Shown: positions 34,326 to 46,663, numbered from the stretch's first letter. The stretch: 64,000 bases of DNA from Strongylocentrotus droebachiensis (GCA_035222895.1 JAVYIG010007506.1:37148-101147); one strand, 5' to 3'. The notes: generated from the sequence alone by a model not told the origin. Made by a program: numbers and translations.

Positions 34326-35061
34326 AGGAAACCGAACCCCAAGTAATAACTTTACTTATTCAGAGAGATTTATTATATTATTGCCCATAAATCTACAAGA
34401 TTCCCCACCAAAGTGTATGATAGAGGTATAAAGCAAAAATAAAGTGCAGTTTCTCAGCACGACATGGGCATCGCCATTTGCTTGATAATGTGACGTACTA
34501 TGCGAAGTCGTTTATCAAGTAAATGTATTCAAATTTATGGATGCTTCTTCCCCAGACGTGTGTGGTGATGAAGCATTTCATTCACCAGCTATAATTATCC
34601 TTTGTACTATAATTGCCAGAACGCATATTGCATAAATAAGTTAGTGCTCTCCTGGGCTGAAGGTTTCTCATGAATGAAATGGATTTGTCAACTACTATAG
34701 TGTAGTATTTATAAATTAATTTTGTTACAATTGTGCCCCTGTTATTTATTTTTCACCTAATATAATTTCTATCATCTCAGTTATTTTTTTTGTTCATCGA
34801 AAAGTAAAGGTTTCGTTATTGATTTAAAAATTCTTTCCAACTAAAGCTTGGTGCATGATACATGTACAACTTCAACAGGTACGTCACATTTTCAAGAAAA
34901 TGGCTGCGCCCATGTTATGCTGAAAGGCATCACATCATGCGAAGAATATCTTCATTTATATATATCTTGTACATTTTCGTAAGGAATATTGTACATCAAA
35001 GGGCAGGAATACATCTCATTTTTCAGAATACCTACACTTATTCTTTGGGTTTAGGTTTCCT
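34326..35061. mobile_element. TTAA-flanked MITE, 736 bp
   Basis: The ends AGGAAACCGAACCCC and the complement of AGGAAACCTAAACCC are flanked by TTAA (34322-34325, 35062-35065). The inverted arms extend about 200 bp (CATGGGC, GCCATTT, AATGTGACGTAC). It is nested in the right arm of the larger element. Kolobok- or piggyBac-type by target site. Confidence 0.7.
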
Positions 35062-35175
35062 TTAAGAGGATAACTAAAATCCGGACTTTTGGCCTCTGTG
35101 TGACACCGCCTCATGACTCTCTTTCTTTTACACTCCCTGCTATGTAAATTAATGTAAATCGTTGCCCTCGTATTT

Positions 35176-37681
35176 CAGAGGGTCTTGAGAGGATTAGCAA
35201 TTTTGTTTAAGGATATTATTCCGGTCAAATTTAATCAAAGTAGAATAGACAATGGTGGAAACTTAGTAGTTTTAGATTTGACATTATATGAGTATGACAT
35301 TACACTGGCGTCTTTATATGGCTCGAACACTGATAATCCAACTTTTTATACTGATTTGCAACGTATCATAATAGAGTTCGAAAATCCACATGTTATTATT
35401 TGTGGAGACTGGAATTTAGTGCAGGACCAGACCCTTGATACCCATAATTATTTTCATGTAAATAATCCTAGGGCGAGACAGCAGGTTGAAGGACGAATTA
35501 GATCTATTTGACCCATGGATAATTAGATATCCTTTGAAAAAAATATTACACGTGGCGCCAGCCGAACCCTTTTAAACAAAGTAGATTAGACTTCTTTTTT
35601 ATATCATCAGAATTACTATCATTAGTTCATAAATCTGATATTTTATCTGGTTATCGAACAGATCACTCGTAAGTTCGTCTTAGCTTGACTTTAAATAAAA
35701 TTAAACGGGGACCGGGAATTTGGAAATGTAATAATTCTCTATTAAAAGATGAAAAATTTGTGTCAAAAATTATAAAAACTATAAAAGAGACAATCACATT
35801 TTATGCAAAAGATGAGGTAGAGTTTGATGAAAACGATACCATAGTTGGATTTTTTTTTGTGAATTTTCTATCAATGACCAATTATTTTTTGAAACTTTGA
35901 TAATGCTATTGCAGCGTGAATCTATATCCTATGGCTCGTTCATTAAGAAACAAAATATCAGTCAGGAAAAGGAACTGGAAAGAAATATAGAAGTACTGGA
36001 ACAACGACTAGTGACATCAAATGATAAGACCGCATTACTAAAAGAATTAAGTGTCAAAAAGTCACAACCTGAAACCTATCGCTTAAAAGTAAATGATGGA
36101 ATTATCATGAGATATAGAATCAAATGGATGGAGCTAGGAGAAAGGTTTTTAAAATATTGTTTAAACTTGGAAAAACAGAATAAAAGAAGTAAATAAAGAA
36201 ATACTGCAATTGTCAACAGAAAATAGAGATGTTATTAGTGGACAAGATCAAATGAAATTTTTAAATTGTATTCAAACTTATATAAGACGAAAGACACTGA
36301 AGAGGTAGATATAGACACATTATTAAACTATCCAGATATTCCTCAGTTAACTCCAGAATTGTCCAAATTATTAGAAGGTCCTTTGAGTGAAAGTGAGGTT
36401 TGTTTAATGCTAAAAAGTATGAAAAATAATAAATCCCCTGGGCAAGATGGCTTTACCGTTGAATTGTTTCGTTTCTTTTGGCAATATCTTAAAACGCTCA
36501 TGATCAGATCTTTGAACTTCGCTTATTTTACAGGAGAATTGTCGCAGTCACAAAAATCCTCGGAAGAATAACTGTAGTCAAATCTTTGTTGGTGCCAAAA
36601 TTGAACTATTTACTGCTTTCACTTCCAAAACCGAATTCGCAAATTATGAAAGATATAAATCGTTCTCTTTATGCATTTATATGGGGTAACAAACCTGATA
36701 AAATCAATAGAGAACTAAGGTGTCAACTATATAATAAAGGTGGGGTTAAGATGATTGATGTTTACATTCATGCTAAATTCCTGAAGATATCATGAATTAG
36801 AAGATTTGTAACTGATTTTCAGATAGAAAGTTTCACTTTTCACATGTTTAATTCATTCTTGCCCAAAACTTTTTTTTTCTTCACCTGTATATGGGCTCAC
36901 ATTATTTTAGAAAATTAGCAAACTTGAATCCAAATCCATTTTGGAAAGAGGTCCTTTTCGCTTGGTCAGACTTGGTCGAACTTCTTATTGACGAATTGCA
37001 TGTCAACCTCTCTGGAATAACCCCCACATTAAAATAAATGACAAGTGGTATGTTTTGGGGCTTGGAATTTACGAGGAATACGTTTTGTGAACGACATCCT
37101 AAAAATGGATGGTTCTTTTTTTTTTCTTCATATTTTGAGTTTCAGCGGAGATTTGACATACAAACAAATTTCCTCCAGTACTATGGTCTTTGTAATGCAA
37201 TTCGGTCAGGTTTTAAAATGAGTACACATGTAGCTCCTAGTAAGGCCTTAGAACCTATCATTCCCGAAGCCGTGCACCTTGTGGTGAAAACAAACGTTGC
37301 TTGTTCACATATTATCAGTCTTTTCTAAAAAACAAAGTAAAAGAATGTAAAGCTCTTACAAAGTGGATTTTTTGAGTTCTGAATATTTCGTAATACAGGG
37401 GAAAGGATCAAACTTACAAATCAAAATAAATTGTTTGGATTTTGCGGTAGCAATAATAATGCACTCAACTGTGTTCTGATGGTTGTAAGACAGGAAATAT
37501 TTCCAGCTAAATTACGAAATCAACTACCATCATTTCATATAATTTTATCAGCTGTAAAGCATTATTATGAAATGGAAAAATATATATACCAAACAAATCT
37601 CAGAGAGAATCAATTGAAAAAGAAATGGTTTCACTTTAGAAAATATTTTGTGAGTGTTGGAAATATGCTAACACAAACATG
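35176..37681 (+). pseudogene. L1/Tx1-like LINE ORF2, truncated and internally deleted
   Basis: Endonuclease part: GLAILFKDI, DNGGNLVVLDLTLYEYDITLASLYG, VIICGDWNLVQDQTLDTHNY, HVNNPRARQQV. Then a linker rich in Lys/Glu and the start of reverse transcriptase (NNKSPGQDGFTVELFRFFW). Near 36540 the frame jumps straight to the C-terminal KILGRITVVKSLLVPKLNY, so the RT catalytic core is gone. A downstream tail (FQRRFDIQTNFLQYYGLCNAI) matches L1-type C-termini. Many stops; inactive. Its 5' end abuts the right end of the 4.2-kb element. Confidence 0.75.
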
Positions 37682-38340
37682 ATCATGTATTTTATGTTTG
37701 GTATTTTTTATATATATTTAAAGTACTCATTTTTTCATAAATATTTGTTTTTATCTGCCACAAAATTTTCGGCCGTGATGATTATTATCTGTGTTAACCC
37801 ATTATGTATGGAAATTATTTCTTAAATTATTTGTATATGATATATGGATATACTGTACATGATGGAATTTGTTTTGAGAATCATGTGGAAGGGGGGGGGG
37901 GAATTAATTCGTCATGTGGACGAATTAGGTGGTTTGTCTTCAATTCTTATGATGCTCATCTTCAATTCAATGATCCAATATAATGATGTTAATGTAAAAT
38001 GATGTATTAATATATCAATTGATGAATGAAGTACTGATGAACTGATGAAAGGGAGGGGGTGAGAGAGTATAACAAGAGAAGGGCAGAGATAGAGACATCA
38101 CAAGAGAGGAAGAGGGAGGCAAGGAAGGAGTGAGACAGAGAGAGGGAGATGGTGAAGAGTAGAGAGAGAGAGAGGGGGATGCAAAGACAAAGCAAGAGAG
38201 AGGGGCAGAACAAGAGAGGAGAAGGGGAACATAGCAAGAGAGAGTAGAAAGAGATGTAATTGATAACGAGGCACTCAATACTTCTAGCATAAATAGATTT
38301 GAATATTTACTTTAATAAGGGAGAAGTTATATAGACATGT
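37682..38340. other. Intergenic with GA-rich tract
   Basis: AT-rich sequence follows the LINE tail. A poly-G run is at 37891-37900 and a (GA)n/(GAGAGG)n low-complexity tract at about 38047-38255. No gene seen. Confidence 0.6.
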
Positions 38341-38354
38341 AAACAATTAAGATC

Positions 38355-38620
38355 ATGTTGATGATGATAATGAACATGATGATGATCATGATAGTAATGG
38401 TGATGATGATAAAGATATTGTTAGATGATGATAATAATGGTAATGTTAATGATGATGATGATAATGATGATGATCGTGATTATCATGATCATGATGATTT
38501 TGATGATCATGATCATGATGATGTTGATGATGATCATCATAAGACCATGATGATGATCATCATCGTCATCATGATAATGATGATCATGATGATCATGATC
38601 ATGAGCGTGATCCTGCCATC
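38355..38620. repeat. GAT/ATC compound microsatellite
   Basis: Units of GATGAT, GATCATGATCATGAT and ATCATCATCATGAT make a partly self-complementary tract. The Met/Asp-rich frame is not a gene. Confidence 0.9.
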
Positions 38621-39160
38621 TGATTGAAAAAAATGAGGGGGCATATAGTCTCAGCTACAACATACTAAAAAATCAACAAAAACCAAGCAGAAATAACGGC
38701 GATATTGCTCGCAAAAGACAGGAATGTAGAATCCAGATTGGAGAAAAAGTTATCTCCCATAGGGATTACACGCAAAAAGTAATGGATCAAGTGATAATAG
38801 GGTAACAATGAAGAAAATATGGTTGTTTATTACATTATTTGCGATTCTACGTGTTTTAATATTCAAAGTAGATGGTACAGTGAAAGGTCAAAAAGAAGAA
38901 GAAAAAAAGGGAAGACAAAAATTGTTGGAGACGCCCGGACTCATACCAGGGACCTCGAAGTCGGAAGTCAATTGCGTTACCGATATACCAAAACATTTCC
39001 CATAGCGATTACACGTAAACGGAAAATGGAATTCTCAAATCCCACTTTACAAGTGAAATATGAGCATGATCCCAGCATCTGATCGAAAAATAAAGGGCAC
39101 ATTTGTGATAGCTTATTGTCTCAGCTACAACATACTCGAAGCTCAGCGAAAACAAATCTC
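38600..39160. repeat. Direct repeat pair flanking a tRNA-like segment
   Basis: GATC(C)TGCCATCTGAT, GTCTCAGCTACAACATACT and flanking sequence occur at 38608-38680 and again at 39066-39140. ATCTCCCATAGGGATTACACG-like sequence occurs at about 38753 and 38993. Confidence 0.6.
38926..38995 (-). repeat. tRNA-derived SINE-like segment
   Basis: Read on the minus strand, an A-box-like TGGTATATCGGTAACGC is followed by a GACTTCCGA anticodon-loop-like segment and a B-box-like GGTATGAGTCC at tRNA spacing. The stems are imperfect, so a SINE head or tRNA pseudogene is likelier than a functional tRNA. Confidence 0.4.
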
Positions 39161-39439
39161 CGACTCATAATCTATCCAAATATGAAGAAAAAATATTAGG
39201 GTCACCTTGCATCATTAGGAGCTACAATGGATCTTGTATACGCATGGTTTTGCCCATATATGCTATGTATAACAACAGCTCGCACGCACGGACATGTATC
39301 TTAAACGGACGCTCATTGCTTAACAAGGTATCAAAATGCTTGGAAAAATGTGCTAAATATGATGGCAGCGAAAATTCGGCGATTCTATGTTGCAAAATAC
39401 CAGTACGCGCGCGCAAATTTTTGAAATGCTTAAAATGAC

Positions 39440-39725
39440 CTGATTCGTACTCTCGTTTAATAGTTAAGTGATTTTGAGCATTTTAAAATTTTGACGCGCG
39501 TGTTCGCGCGCGTCATGACCTTTATTTGACCTTTCATGACATGACCTGTTGACCCTTGACCTGAAGCATATGTGATATGAATATCAATGACCTTTGATGA
39601 CGCGTCATGAAGATATGATGGATAATGTGATTTCACAAAATGGCGCCTGGATGACGTCATGAAGACTTGATGACTTTGAAAATGTTCCTGTCACGTCTCT
39701 TGACAATGACCTATGACCAGGCGCG
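39440..39725. repeat. TGACC-rich, CG-palindrome segment
   Basis: TGACCT or TGACC occurs repeatedly with variable spacing, mixed with GACGCGCGTG, CGCGCGCGTC, GACGCGTCATG and GATGACGTCATG palindromes. It looks like a decayed repeat. Nuclear-receptor half-sites cannot be told from chance. Confidence 0.4.
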
Positions 39726-39735
39726 TACGCAGAGG

Positions 39736-40006
39736 TGGGGGGGGGGGTTGGGGTTAAAACCCCCCCCCCTTGAGTTGTTTTATGTGTTTGTTTTGTGTAT
39801 GTTTTTTGGGGAAACCCCCCCCCCCCCCACCCCTTTTGATTTTTTTTTGATTTTTTGATTTTTTTTTTAAAATTATGCCAATGGCTGACCTAAAAAAGGT
39901 GACCTTACCCCCCCCCCCCAACGAACAAAATGTCAAATTTTCCAATTTCGAAAAAAAAAAAAAAAAAAATGTCCTCTTAGCCCCCCCCCCCCCCCCCCCC
40001 CCCCCC
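39736..40006. repeat. Cluster of poly-G, poly-C and poly-A runs
   Basis: Starts with GGCGCGTACGCAGAGG (39720-39735) and contains poly-G at 39737, several poly-C runs (about 39761, 39816, 39909) and a 26-base C run at 39981-40006. It shares its leader with the poly-G segments at 6090, 54427 and 58889. Confidence 0.7.
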
Positions 40007-40369
40007 GATTGTTTTGCGAATTGTTTTTGATGAACAAATACATATTGTACAAGATTATCAATTCATAATTGGAAGCATCTTTATGAAAGACTAACCCCAT
40101 CCCATGAGACAGTAAGCAAGTAATAATATGAATAAGTGAGAAATTTCAAACCGGTCGCATCATACTTCATAGTGCTGCCAATTTCAATAGATATACATGC
40201 ATTTCGAAATCAAAACAAAAGTGACAAAGGGGAATTTTGAAACACACTTCCCCATAAACTCGTCTTTGCATCGAAAGGTTAGAAATAGTGCAACTGTGTT
40301 TATTTAGGAAGACAAGTCACCTATTGAACAGTGCTCCTGGAATGAAAACGAAAACGAAAACAAGAACAA

Positions 40370-40890
40370 CAACAAAAGTCCCGCCATCCTCGATTAACTC
40401 ATCCGGGCACTAGATCGGAGGCACACAAATAACAATGGCCTAAAGCACAATTTAAGAATACATACCAAATAGGGCATTTACATCGCCATAATGCTTTTTC
40501 AAGCATTACTATGTTTGTATTGACTAAAACAAAACCAGCCAAGCAAGCCAAAAAAATGTTAAAAGTCGAGTATAATTATGTAATGAATAATAATTAAACT
40601 ACAATGAAGCAGTCACTACCAATTTGTTTTGGGCAGTCTCATTTGCATAGTAACTCAATGCTACAACAACAAATATCCCGCATTACATAATTAACTTAAC
40701 CGGGCACTAGGTCGGAGGCACGAAAGTAACGACGGCCCAAAGCACAATTTAAGAATACATACCAAATAGGGCATTTACATCGCCTTAATGCTTATTCAAG
40801 CATTTTTGTGTTTGTATTGACAAAAACAAAACCAGCCATGCAGGCCAAAAAAATGTTAAAAAGTCGAGTATATGTAATGTATAATAACTA
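40370..40890. repeat. Tandem duplication, ~297-bp period
   Basis: CCGGGCACTAGATCGGAGGC with about 200 bp downstream (AAGCACAATTTAAGAATACA, AAAACCAGCCAAGCA, AAAAAAATGTTAAAA) at 40402-40570 recurs at 40699-40870 with few changes. Confidence 0.75.
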
Positions 40891-40901
40891 AACTCCAATT
40901 A

Positions 40902-40991
40902 AGAGTGTTTTATCCAGAATCATGTAGTTTCATTTTGTGTGGTATGTGTTCACGCTTGGATGATCAGGAGGCATTGTTTGCGAAAGTGCAA
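40902..40991. mobile_element. Fragment of the 29201 Tc1/mariner-like MITE family
   Basis: AGTGTTTTATCC, GTGTGGTATGTGTTCACGC, TTGGATGATCAGGAGGC and ATTGTTTGCGA match the inner left arm of the element at 29201-29863. Confidence 0.75.
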
Positions 40992-41117
40992 CATTTATTT
41001 ACTGTGAACTTTCCTTTTCTTTGAATGGAATGGTATATGTGATTTAATTCAGGTTTTTATTATTGTTATGTTCTTTTGGGTTAAAAATACAAACCATGTT
41101 TATTCCTTTAATGCTTA

Positions 41118-41245
41118 GTTTTGTTTTTTTGGAGGGGGGAGGGCGTTTTTGGGGGGCAAAAATGCGTTTTGCCCCCCCCCCCCCCCCACTTTTTTGACTG
41201 GAGGGGCAACTGCCCCCCCTGCCCCCCCCCCACATTTTCTAAACA
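41118..41245. repeat. Poly-G/poly-C low-complexity segment
   Basis: Runs of G and C (for example 41174-41188 and 41222-41230) are separated by TTTTTGACTGGAGGGGCAACTG. No gene. Confidence 0.6.
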
Positions 41246-41294
41246 CATTTTTTTACTAAATGATACGCCAGTACATATTACACATGTCAGTTCC

Positions 41295-41610
41295 ACTGAG
41301 GGGACGGTCCCTAGTCAGGTTACATTGTGCTCTAAGCTTATACTATTTGAACATGAGTTTGCCGCTTTTGTGTATTCACTAGTATAGTTACTGCAAAAGG
41401 GGACGGTCCCCAGTCTAGCTGCATTGTGATCTAAGCTTTAAACACAATTTGCCGCTTTTGTGTATTCACAAAGGGTTACATTGCACTTAACGCTTATAAA
41501 CACAATTTGAACATGAGTTTGTCGCTTTTGTGTATTCACTAGCATACCCGGTAGTTACTGCAAAAGGGGACGGTCCCCAGTCAGGTTACAATGCACTTTA
41601 AGCGTCGAAT
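41295..41610. repeat. GGGGACGGTCCCC-containing repeat units
   Basis: Three diverged units each have a GGGACGGTCCC palindrome (about 41299, 41400, 41568) followed by AGTC(A)GGTTACATTG and GCCGCTTTTGTGTATTCAC. A fourth partial motif, GACGGTCCCCGATC, is at about 41900. Confidence 0.7.
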
Positions 41611-42039
41611 AACAATCATCAGAAAAATTATTTACTATTATTTCTACCTAGATTGATTACTTTCTGTTTCATGGAATATGAGCAAATAATACAAATTCGC
41701 CAAGGGATGGCGCCGTTTACTATAATCGCTTTAATACGAGGATCACTACCTTTCACACAGAGATCGTCCAGTGTGTCCCTTTGTGTGTTGTTGCGCGCAT
41801 GAATCCATGCAATAGGGGACTACCTCCCAAACATCAAATAAAGTAGAGTGGCCCTCCAGTGGCCTAAAAATGACATGCTCATGCTAATATCAGAACCGGT
41901 GACGGTCCCCGATCATCGAGCATCCCCGGTTTGAAGGTGTGTATTCATAGTATCGTCCCCGTTTGCACGGGGGCACAGACCCACCCACACAAATACACGC
42001 ACATAGTGACAATCAGAGTCTGACAGACAGACAGCCTGT

Positions 42040-42223
42040 GGCTCGAATTCACAAGCTAAGGAGGTTAGTCGACAAACCTAGGTTTATGTGCGTCATATGA
42101 CGCGTTTGGTGCGTTCAGACCAAGGTTTAATAGTCTGAACCTTGGTCTGAAACGCATCAAAACACGTCATATGACGCATATAAACCTAGGTTTGTTGACA
42201 AACCTTCTTTGTGAATTCAGGCC
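42040..42223. mobile_element. Palindromic MITE, 184 bp
   Basis: The ends GGCTCGAATTCACAA and TTGTGAATTCAGGCC are inverted. The arms continue (TCGACAAACCTAGGTTTAT, GCGTCATATGACG, CAGACCAAGGTT), so nearly the whole unit folds back. No clear target duplication. Confidence 0.7.
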
Positions 42224-42288
42224 AAAGACAGACAGACAAAGAAGGGAGAGGCAGACGGGAGGTAATTATACGCGTAAGTGTATAGGGT

Positions 42289-42819
42289 CTAAAATAAAAA
42301 CTTGTTGTATTGCCCTTTGCGACCGACCCAAAAATCTGAAAATCTACGGTCGGCATTTAAAAATAAAAATAAATTAACCGTTTTTTTGATTTTTTTTACT
42401 ATCAATGAATACACAAAAAAAAGTATTTTGTTTGTTGGGATAAATGCGATATAAATGCATAAAATCAAATAATTCCCAAATTCTCACTCGTCTTCTGCCC
42501 TAGTTTCAAAATCCTACTAGCGGAAACATCTCGATCAACACAACATTGAAAACCATGGATTATTATGAGGTGAAAAAGATATGAACGGAATGATGACGCT
42601 GAAACACATATTAAAGCATTAATAACTGAGAAATATCAGCCAAAAGAGAGCGAAAAAAAGAAGAAAAAAAACACATTAAAAACTGAAAAATATCGGCCCA
42701 AAGAGGGTGACGGAAAAAAAAAATTAAAATTAAAAAATTAAAAAATTAAAAAAAAATCGACCGACCGACTGACCCATGTTTTGGCACCCAAAGGGCAATA
42801 CAACAAGTTTTTATTTTAG
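42289..42819. mobile_element. MITE, 531 bp, TAAAATAAAAACTTG ends
   Basis: CTAAAATAAAAACTTGTTGT plus ATTGCCCTTTG at the left is repeated in inverse at the right end (42788-42819). CGACCGACC motifs follow on both sides. It is AT-rich inside. No ORF of note. Confidence 0.7.
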
Positions 42820-45650
42820 GCCTAGTATGGTGTCAGCGACAAGGCAAATATTAATCCATTTCTCCCCGATCCCTATAACAACAAGAAACGCCAATGGCTC
42901 AACAGTGACATTATTTCATGTCGTTTAGTATTGTCAAAAGACAAATAGGCCTGTACATAGATCAGAATAAGAAAATAACCATGGAAATTTAAATTGATTT
43001 ATTACTTAGGTAAACCTTGGATGAGAACAATTTCGGAATGCACGTCCAGTGAGCGCCAGTGTGGAGACCATTTTGGTCATTGTGATATATTACGTTTTCT
43101 CAGTACAAATTGTATTTTGTTATGTATTACGTTAAAAATGTTATTACGTTAAAATAAATGACCATAGACGGAAGAGAAAAGATTAATTTGGAAAATAACG
43201 ATAACATTTCAGATGCTTGTAAATATATTAAAAACAGATTTTCAAACTTTCATTAGCAGCGTTTGTTTTGTACAGTATCAATTATATATATATAGTACAT
43301 CTTCATTCGTTTTGGTATTATTTAGCGTGCCATCTAAAATGTGTTTTTTTTCTCTATAGTTTTTAATCCTGTTGCTCATAAATAAATTCCAATAGTAGTC
43401 TTTCTGCTGAAATTGTATTCATTTGTAAACACTAACCACACGTACAATTGAAACATGGCATGCGTAAGAACTTGTAACAGAGTTTTTTGTTTTTGCTGTA
43501 CAATTATGCTTCTTGGTTGACGTGTAACGGTCCGTTTGAAGTTTTCCTTTGTATCTCGACCAAAACAAACATCGGCGGCCATCTCCATGGCGTTGTTCTT
43601 CAACAAAGCAAGAGCGAAAGTGTATACCACCCTCTTTCAAAAGATGGACAGAGCGAATGTACTTGTTACGTAACATGGCCTAATTTCAAAAACGATGAGA
43701 GCTGGAGTTTGTACAAGTGTTCTTATTGTTTGAGGCTCTATACAAATGCCTCTGTACAACACACGAATGGGCCTACTTATTTTAAGTACATAATAGTAAA
43801 ATAGATAAATTCTTCAAAGCTAAGAAGCTATGTAGGAAATCTTTTCGAGTAGGTTTGTTGAATGCCCCGTTACAGGGTCTATAGAAAAAAAAGTGCATAC
43901 ACTGCAACAAAAACGTTTGACCCAGTGTAGTATTGCAATAGTATTGCGTATAGCTTTATTTCCGCCATACAATACTCAACGTTTAAATTTGCAACGAAAG
44001 CGTCATAAAAATTTGACTCATCTGAACACAAATGTATACAAGTCATGTATGAAAAGTTAAAGCAACGCCAATGTAAGCCTAAGGGCATGCAAGTCAAAGT
44101 GTCTCATGATGTATAATAAATTCTCATTGTAATTGTATTAAAAATGAATAGATCAGGCGAATGAACAAGCATAGTATGATAATGTTGCTCTCGATGATAC
44201 AAATTATGCAGGCACTATATTTATAATAATTGGTAACCTATTTTATTGCAATTCGACTTTGATTTCAATTCAGAAGTATGAAGCTCAAATAATCATAGAT
44301 TAGGTGACATATCAGGATTTTATAACACTTTTTCTGTTTTCAGATTTCTGTCAAAAGAACTTTACATGTAATTATACTTTGTAACGTACTATGTTATTAC
44401 ACTTCTATTTTAAATGTTTCAAACAATGATAGCCAAACTTATATCAGGAAATATCAAGGATAATGATACACTCGAAAATAAGTTAATTACTTGATAGGCC
44501 TATTAAGAAAATAACCCTTTACTATCATTTAGTAATTATTTACAAATTACTTTCAATGGGTACTTTTGCGAGACTTACGAGGCGTATTTTAGATCGCATG
44601 CTTTACATGGTTACTCATTACTCATTCGATAAGTGATACAAAGGTAAGTATTATAATAAGGTGGAAATCTTTTTTTTTAAATCTTGAAATCTGGTTAAAC
44701 AAAACGTCAACAGCAATTAGATAAACTTATATAAGATTATGGGGAAAATCTGCATGATTATTAGATTCCAAGAAAAACATACAGTATCATTGATTTTCGT
44801 GTATTATAATCAATGTAAAGCATGACAATATAGCAACTGGAACTGTATTCCCTATACTAAGAATTACATCTTACTTTTCAACAAATATTTTGTTGTTGAC
44901 AATGTCCCTTGCCTAAACCTGAATATCAACAACTAGCACGATATAAAACACAGCTTTGGATTATATTAACAGGAATATACATGGAATGTGCATGAGATAC
45001 CGTCGGGTTGTAAAGAACTAGTCCCAAAAAGCTGCCCTTTTAATATGTTGGGATGAATAAGAAGGAAGAAAATAGCTGCAGGGTTTTGAATAAGAATTCC
45101 ATCATGACAGATAACTGGTCGCATACTGCTCCTAAGAAATAACAAGTTCTTTATGGCACACAGTCCAGTAAAAAAAAATCATAATAATGATATGAAAGAG
45201 AAGAATTCAAAATGTGCTAAAGCATGCTAAAAGTTCGTTCATAAACCCAATGAATTTATAACAAAGAACATGAAATACTAAGACAAATTCAATACTTTAT
45301 AACTACATGTACAAATGCGTGAAATTGTTTAATATTCTAAGTAAAATGTTTAGCTAATATACTTAGAAAGATGAAGGAACAAACTTACCTGCTTTTTAAT
45401 CAAGTTCAGTACATTGTGAATTTTTCGCCATTGAAGTTTATAAAAATCCATAAAGTCACATAGACAAACTTATCAATTTGTTTTAGTTGGGAATGACTAT
45501 TTCAGATTAGTTTTAAATATATCATATCTCAAAAATATAATAAAATTATTTTAATTTTAAATTATGCGTGCAGTGTATAAGAATTGATGTAGAATATTTG
45601 ACATCTAAGCTCTTCCTGCATATTACAAGCTGGCTAATTTCTCTTGTGTA
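42820..45650. other. Long AT-rich intergenic stretch, nothing recognised
   Basis: No open frame has a recognisable motif, and no conserved RNA or repeat was found by eye. The short frames at 43376-43804 lack compositional or motif support. Confidence 0.5.
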
Positions 45651-45654
45651 TTAT

Positions 45655-45905
45655 ACCTGTTATATGCCTGGCAGGTATTTGAAATATTGATGCCTATTTA
45701 CGTGCAGTGGAAAAAGTGATAGACGATAGGCTAATTGGTATTATAGCTGACCTATTTTCTTGTGTACATTTAGCTGTCAGGCCTGGCGGGTATGGGCAAT
45801 ATTGATGCCTACTAACGTGCAGTGTAAGATAGAGAATAGGCTAATTGCTGACCCATTTTCTTGCGTACGTTTAGCTGTCAGGTCTGGCGGTATATGATGC
45901 GCAAT
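45655..45905. repeat. Two to three units with GCCTGGCGGGTAT
   Basis: GCAGGTATTTGAAATATTGATGCC and its variants, with ATTTAGCTGTCAGGCCTGGCGG and GATAGGCTAATTG, repeat with a period of about 115 bp. Confidence 0.55.
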
Positions 45906-45918
45906 ATAATTGATCCCA

Positions 45919-46500
45919 TGGTTAACTGGTTACACATGCATTACCAGTAATAACATACAGTACATCAAGAGCATTGCGACCGTCTACGTGACTGTGCACA
46001 ACAACTCATTAAGAGCTATAATCATGTAGAGCAGCACTGAAACCCATTAGCCCACAGCTGGAAACCATATACCAGTACTGCGGTTTAAAAAGAATGATGG
46101 CATTTTGAAAAGGAAATGCATTTAAGTTCTGACGTATGATAAAAACAAGTATACTACAATAGACCTCCAGGATACGGTTATGCTATAGGTATATAGGAGA
46201 AGCATATAGAGGTCTAACTTATATGGTTAACGGGTTACACATGCATAATGCATTACCAGTACATCAAGAGCATTGCGACATTTGATTCTTATCGACATGT
46301 GCAACACTACTCATTGAGAGCTTTACAATGAAGCCCATTTGCCTGCCAGGTACCATAGGCTATACTGCGGTTTAAAAAGAATGGTGGCATTTTGAAAAGA
46401 AAACGCATTTAAGTTCTGACGTATGATAAAAACAAGTACTACAATGGACCTCCAGAATACGGTTATGCTAGATAGGAGAAGCATAATAGAGGTATAAAAA
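45919..46500. repeat. Tandem duplication, ~305-bp period
   Basis: GGTTACACATGCATTACCAG, CATCAAGAGCATTGCGAC, TGCGGTTTAAAAAGAATG and AAGTTCTGACGTATGATAAA occur at 45926-46190 and again at 46230-46490. Confidence 0.8.
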
Positions 46501-46663
46501 CTTATATTATGTACGATGCATTGATGGTACAACAAATCGGATTGTACATTTTTCATCCAAAAATGTCACGGCCCGATTCACACATCTTGAATAATGAATG
46601 ATGGTGACATTGCAAAAATCATTCATCAAAGCACGATATCGATCAGACAGTGCATATGCAGAG

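Larger units (their letters stand above)
30912..35112. mobile_element. 4.2-kb Mutator-like element with long inverted repeats
   Basis: The outer ends GGCGGTGTCACACAG and CTGTGTGACACCGCC are inverted. Matching inner arms run 31187-31443 against 34043-34325 (ACTATGAACATGACAGAC, TTCACTGCTATTATGTAAAA, GTGTAGAACAGGTG). Each arm carries a tandem 15-bp array (AGGTAAAAATGTCAG and complement; about 31328-31440 and 34043-34190). Each arm also has its own inserted MITE (30980-31167; 34326-35061). The core holds a FLYWCH/MULE transposase fragment. Target duplication was not found, so the outer limits could be slightly off. Confidence 0.6.

Noticed and set aside
38355..38627. Met/Asp/His-rich ORF
   Set aside because: GAT/ATC microsatellite translation.
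38926..38995. Functional tRNA gene
   Set aside because: A-box and B-box are recognisable but the stems do not pair well and the segment lies in a repeated block, so it is called SINE-like.
39457..39720. Nuclear receptor response element cluster from TGACCT motifs
   Set aside because: Spacing and orientation are irregular and the region looks like a decayed repeat; no gene is nearby.
43376..43804. Overlapping ORFs on both strands as a small gene
   Set aside because: No motif, no splice context, AT-rich, overlapping on opposite strands.
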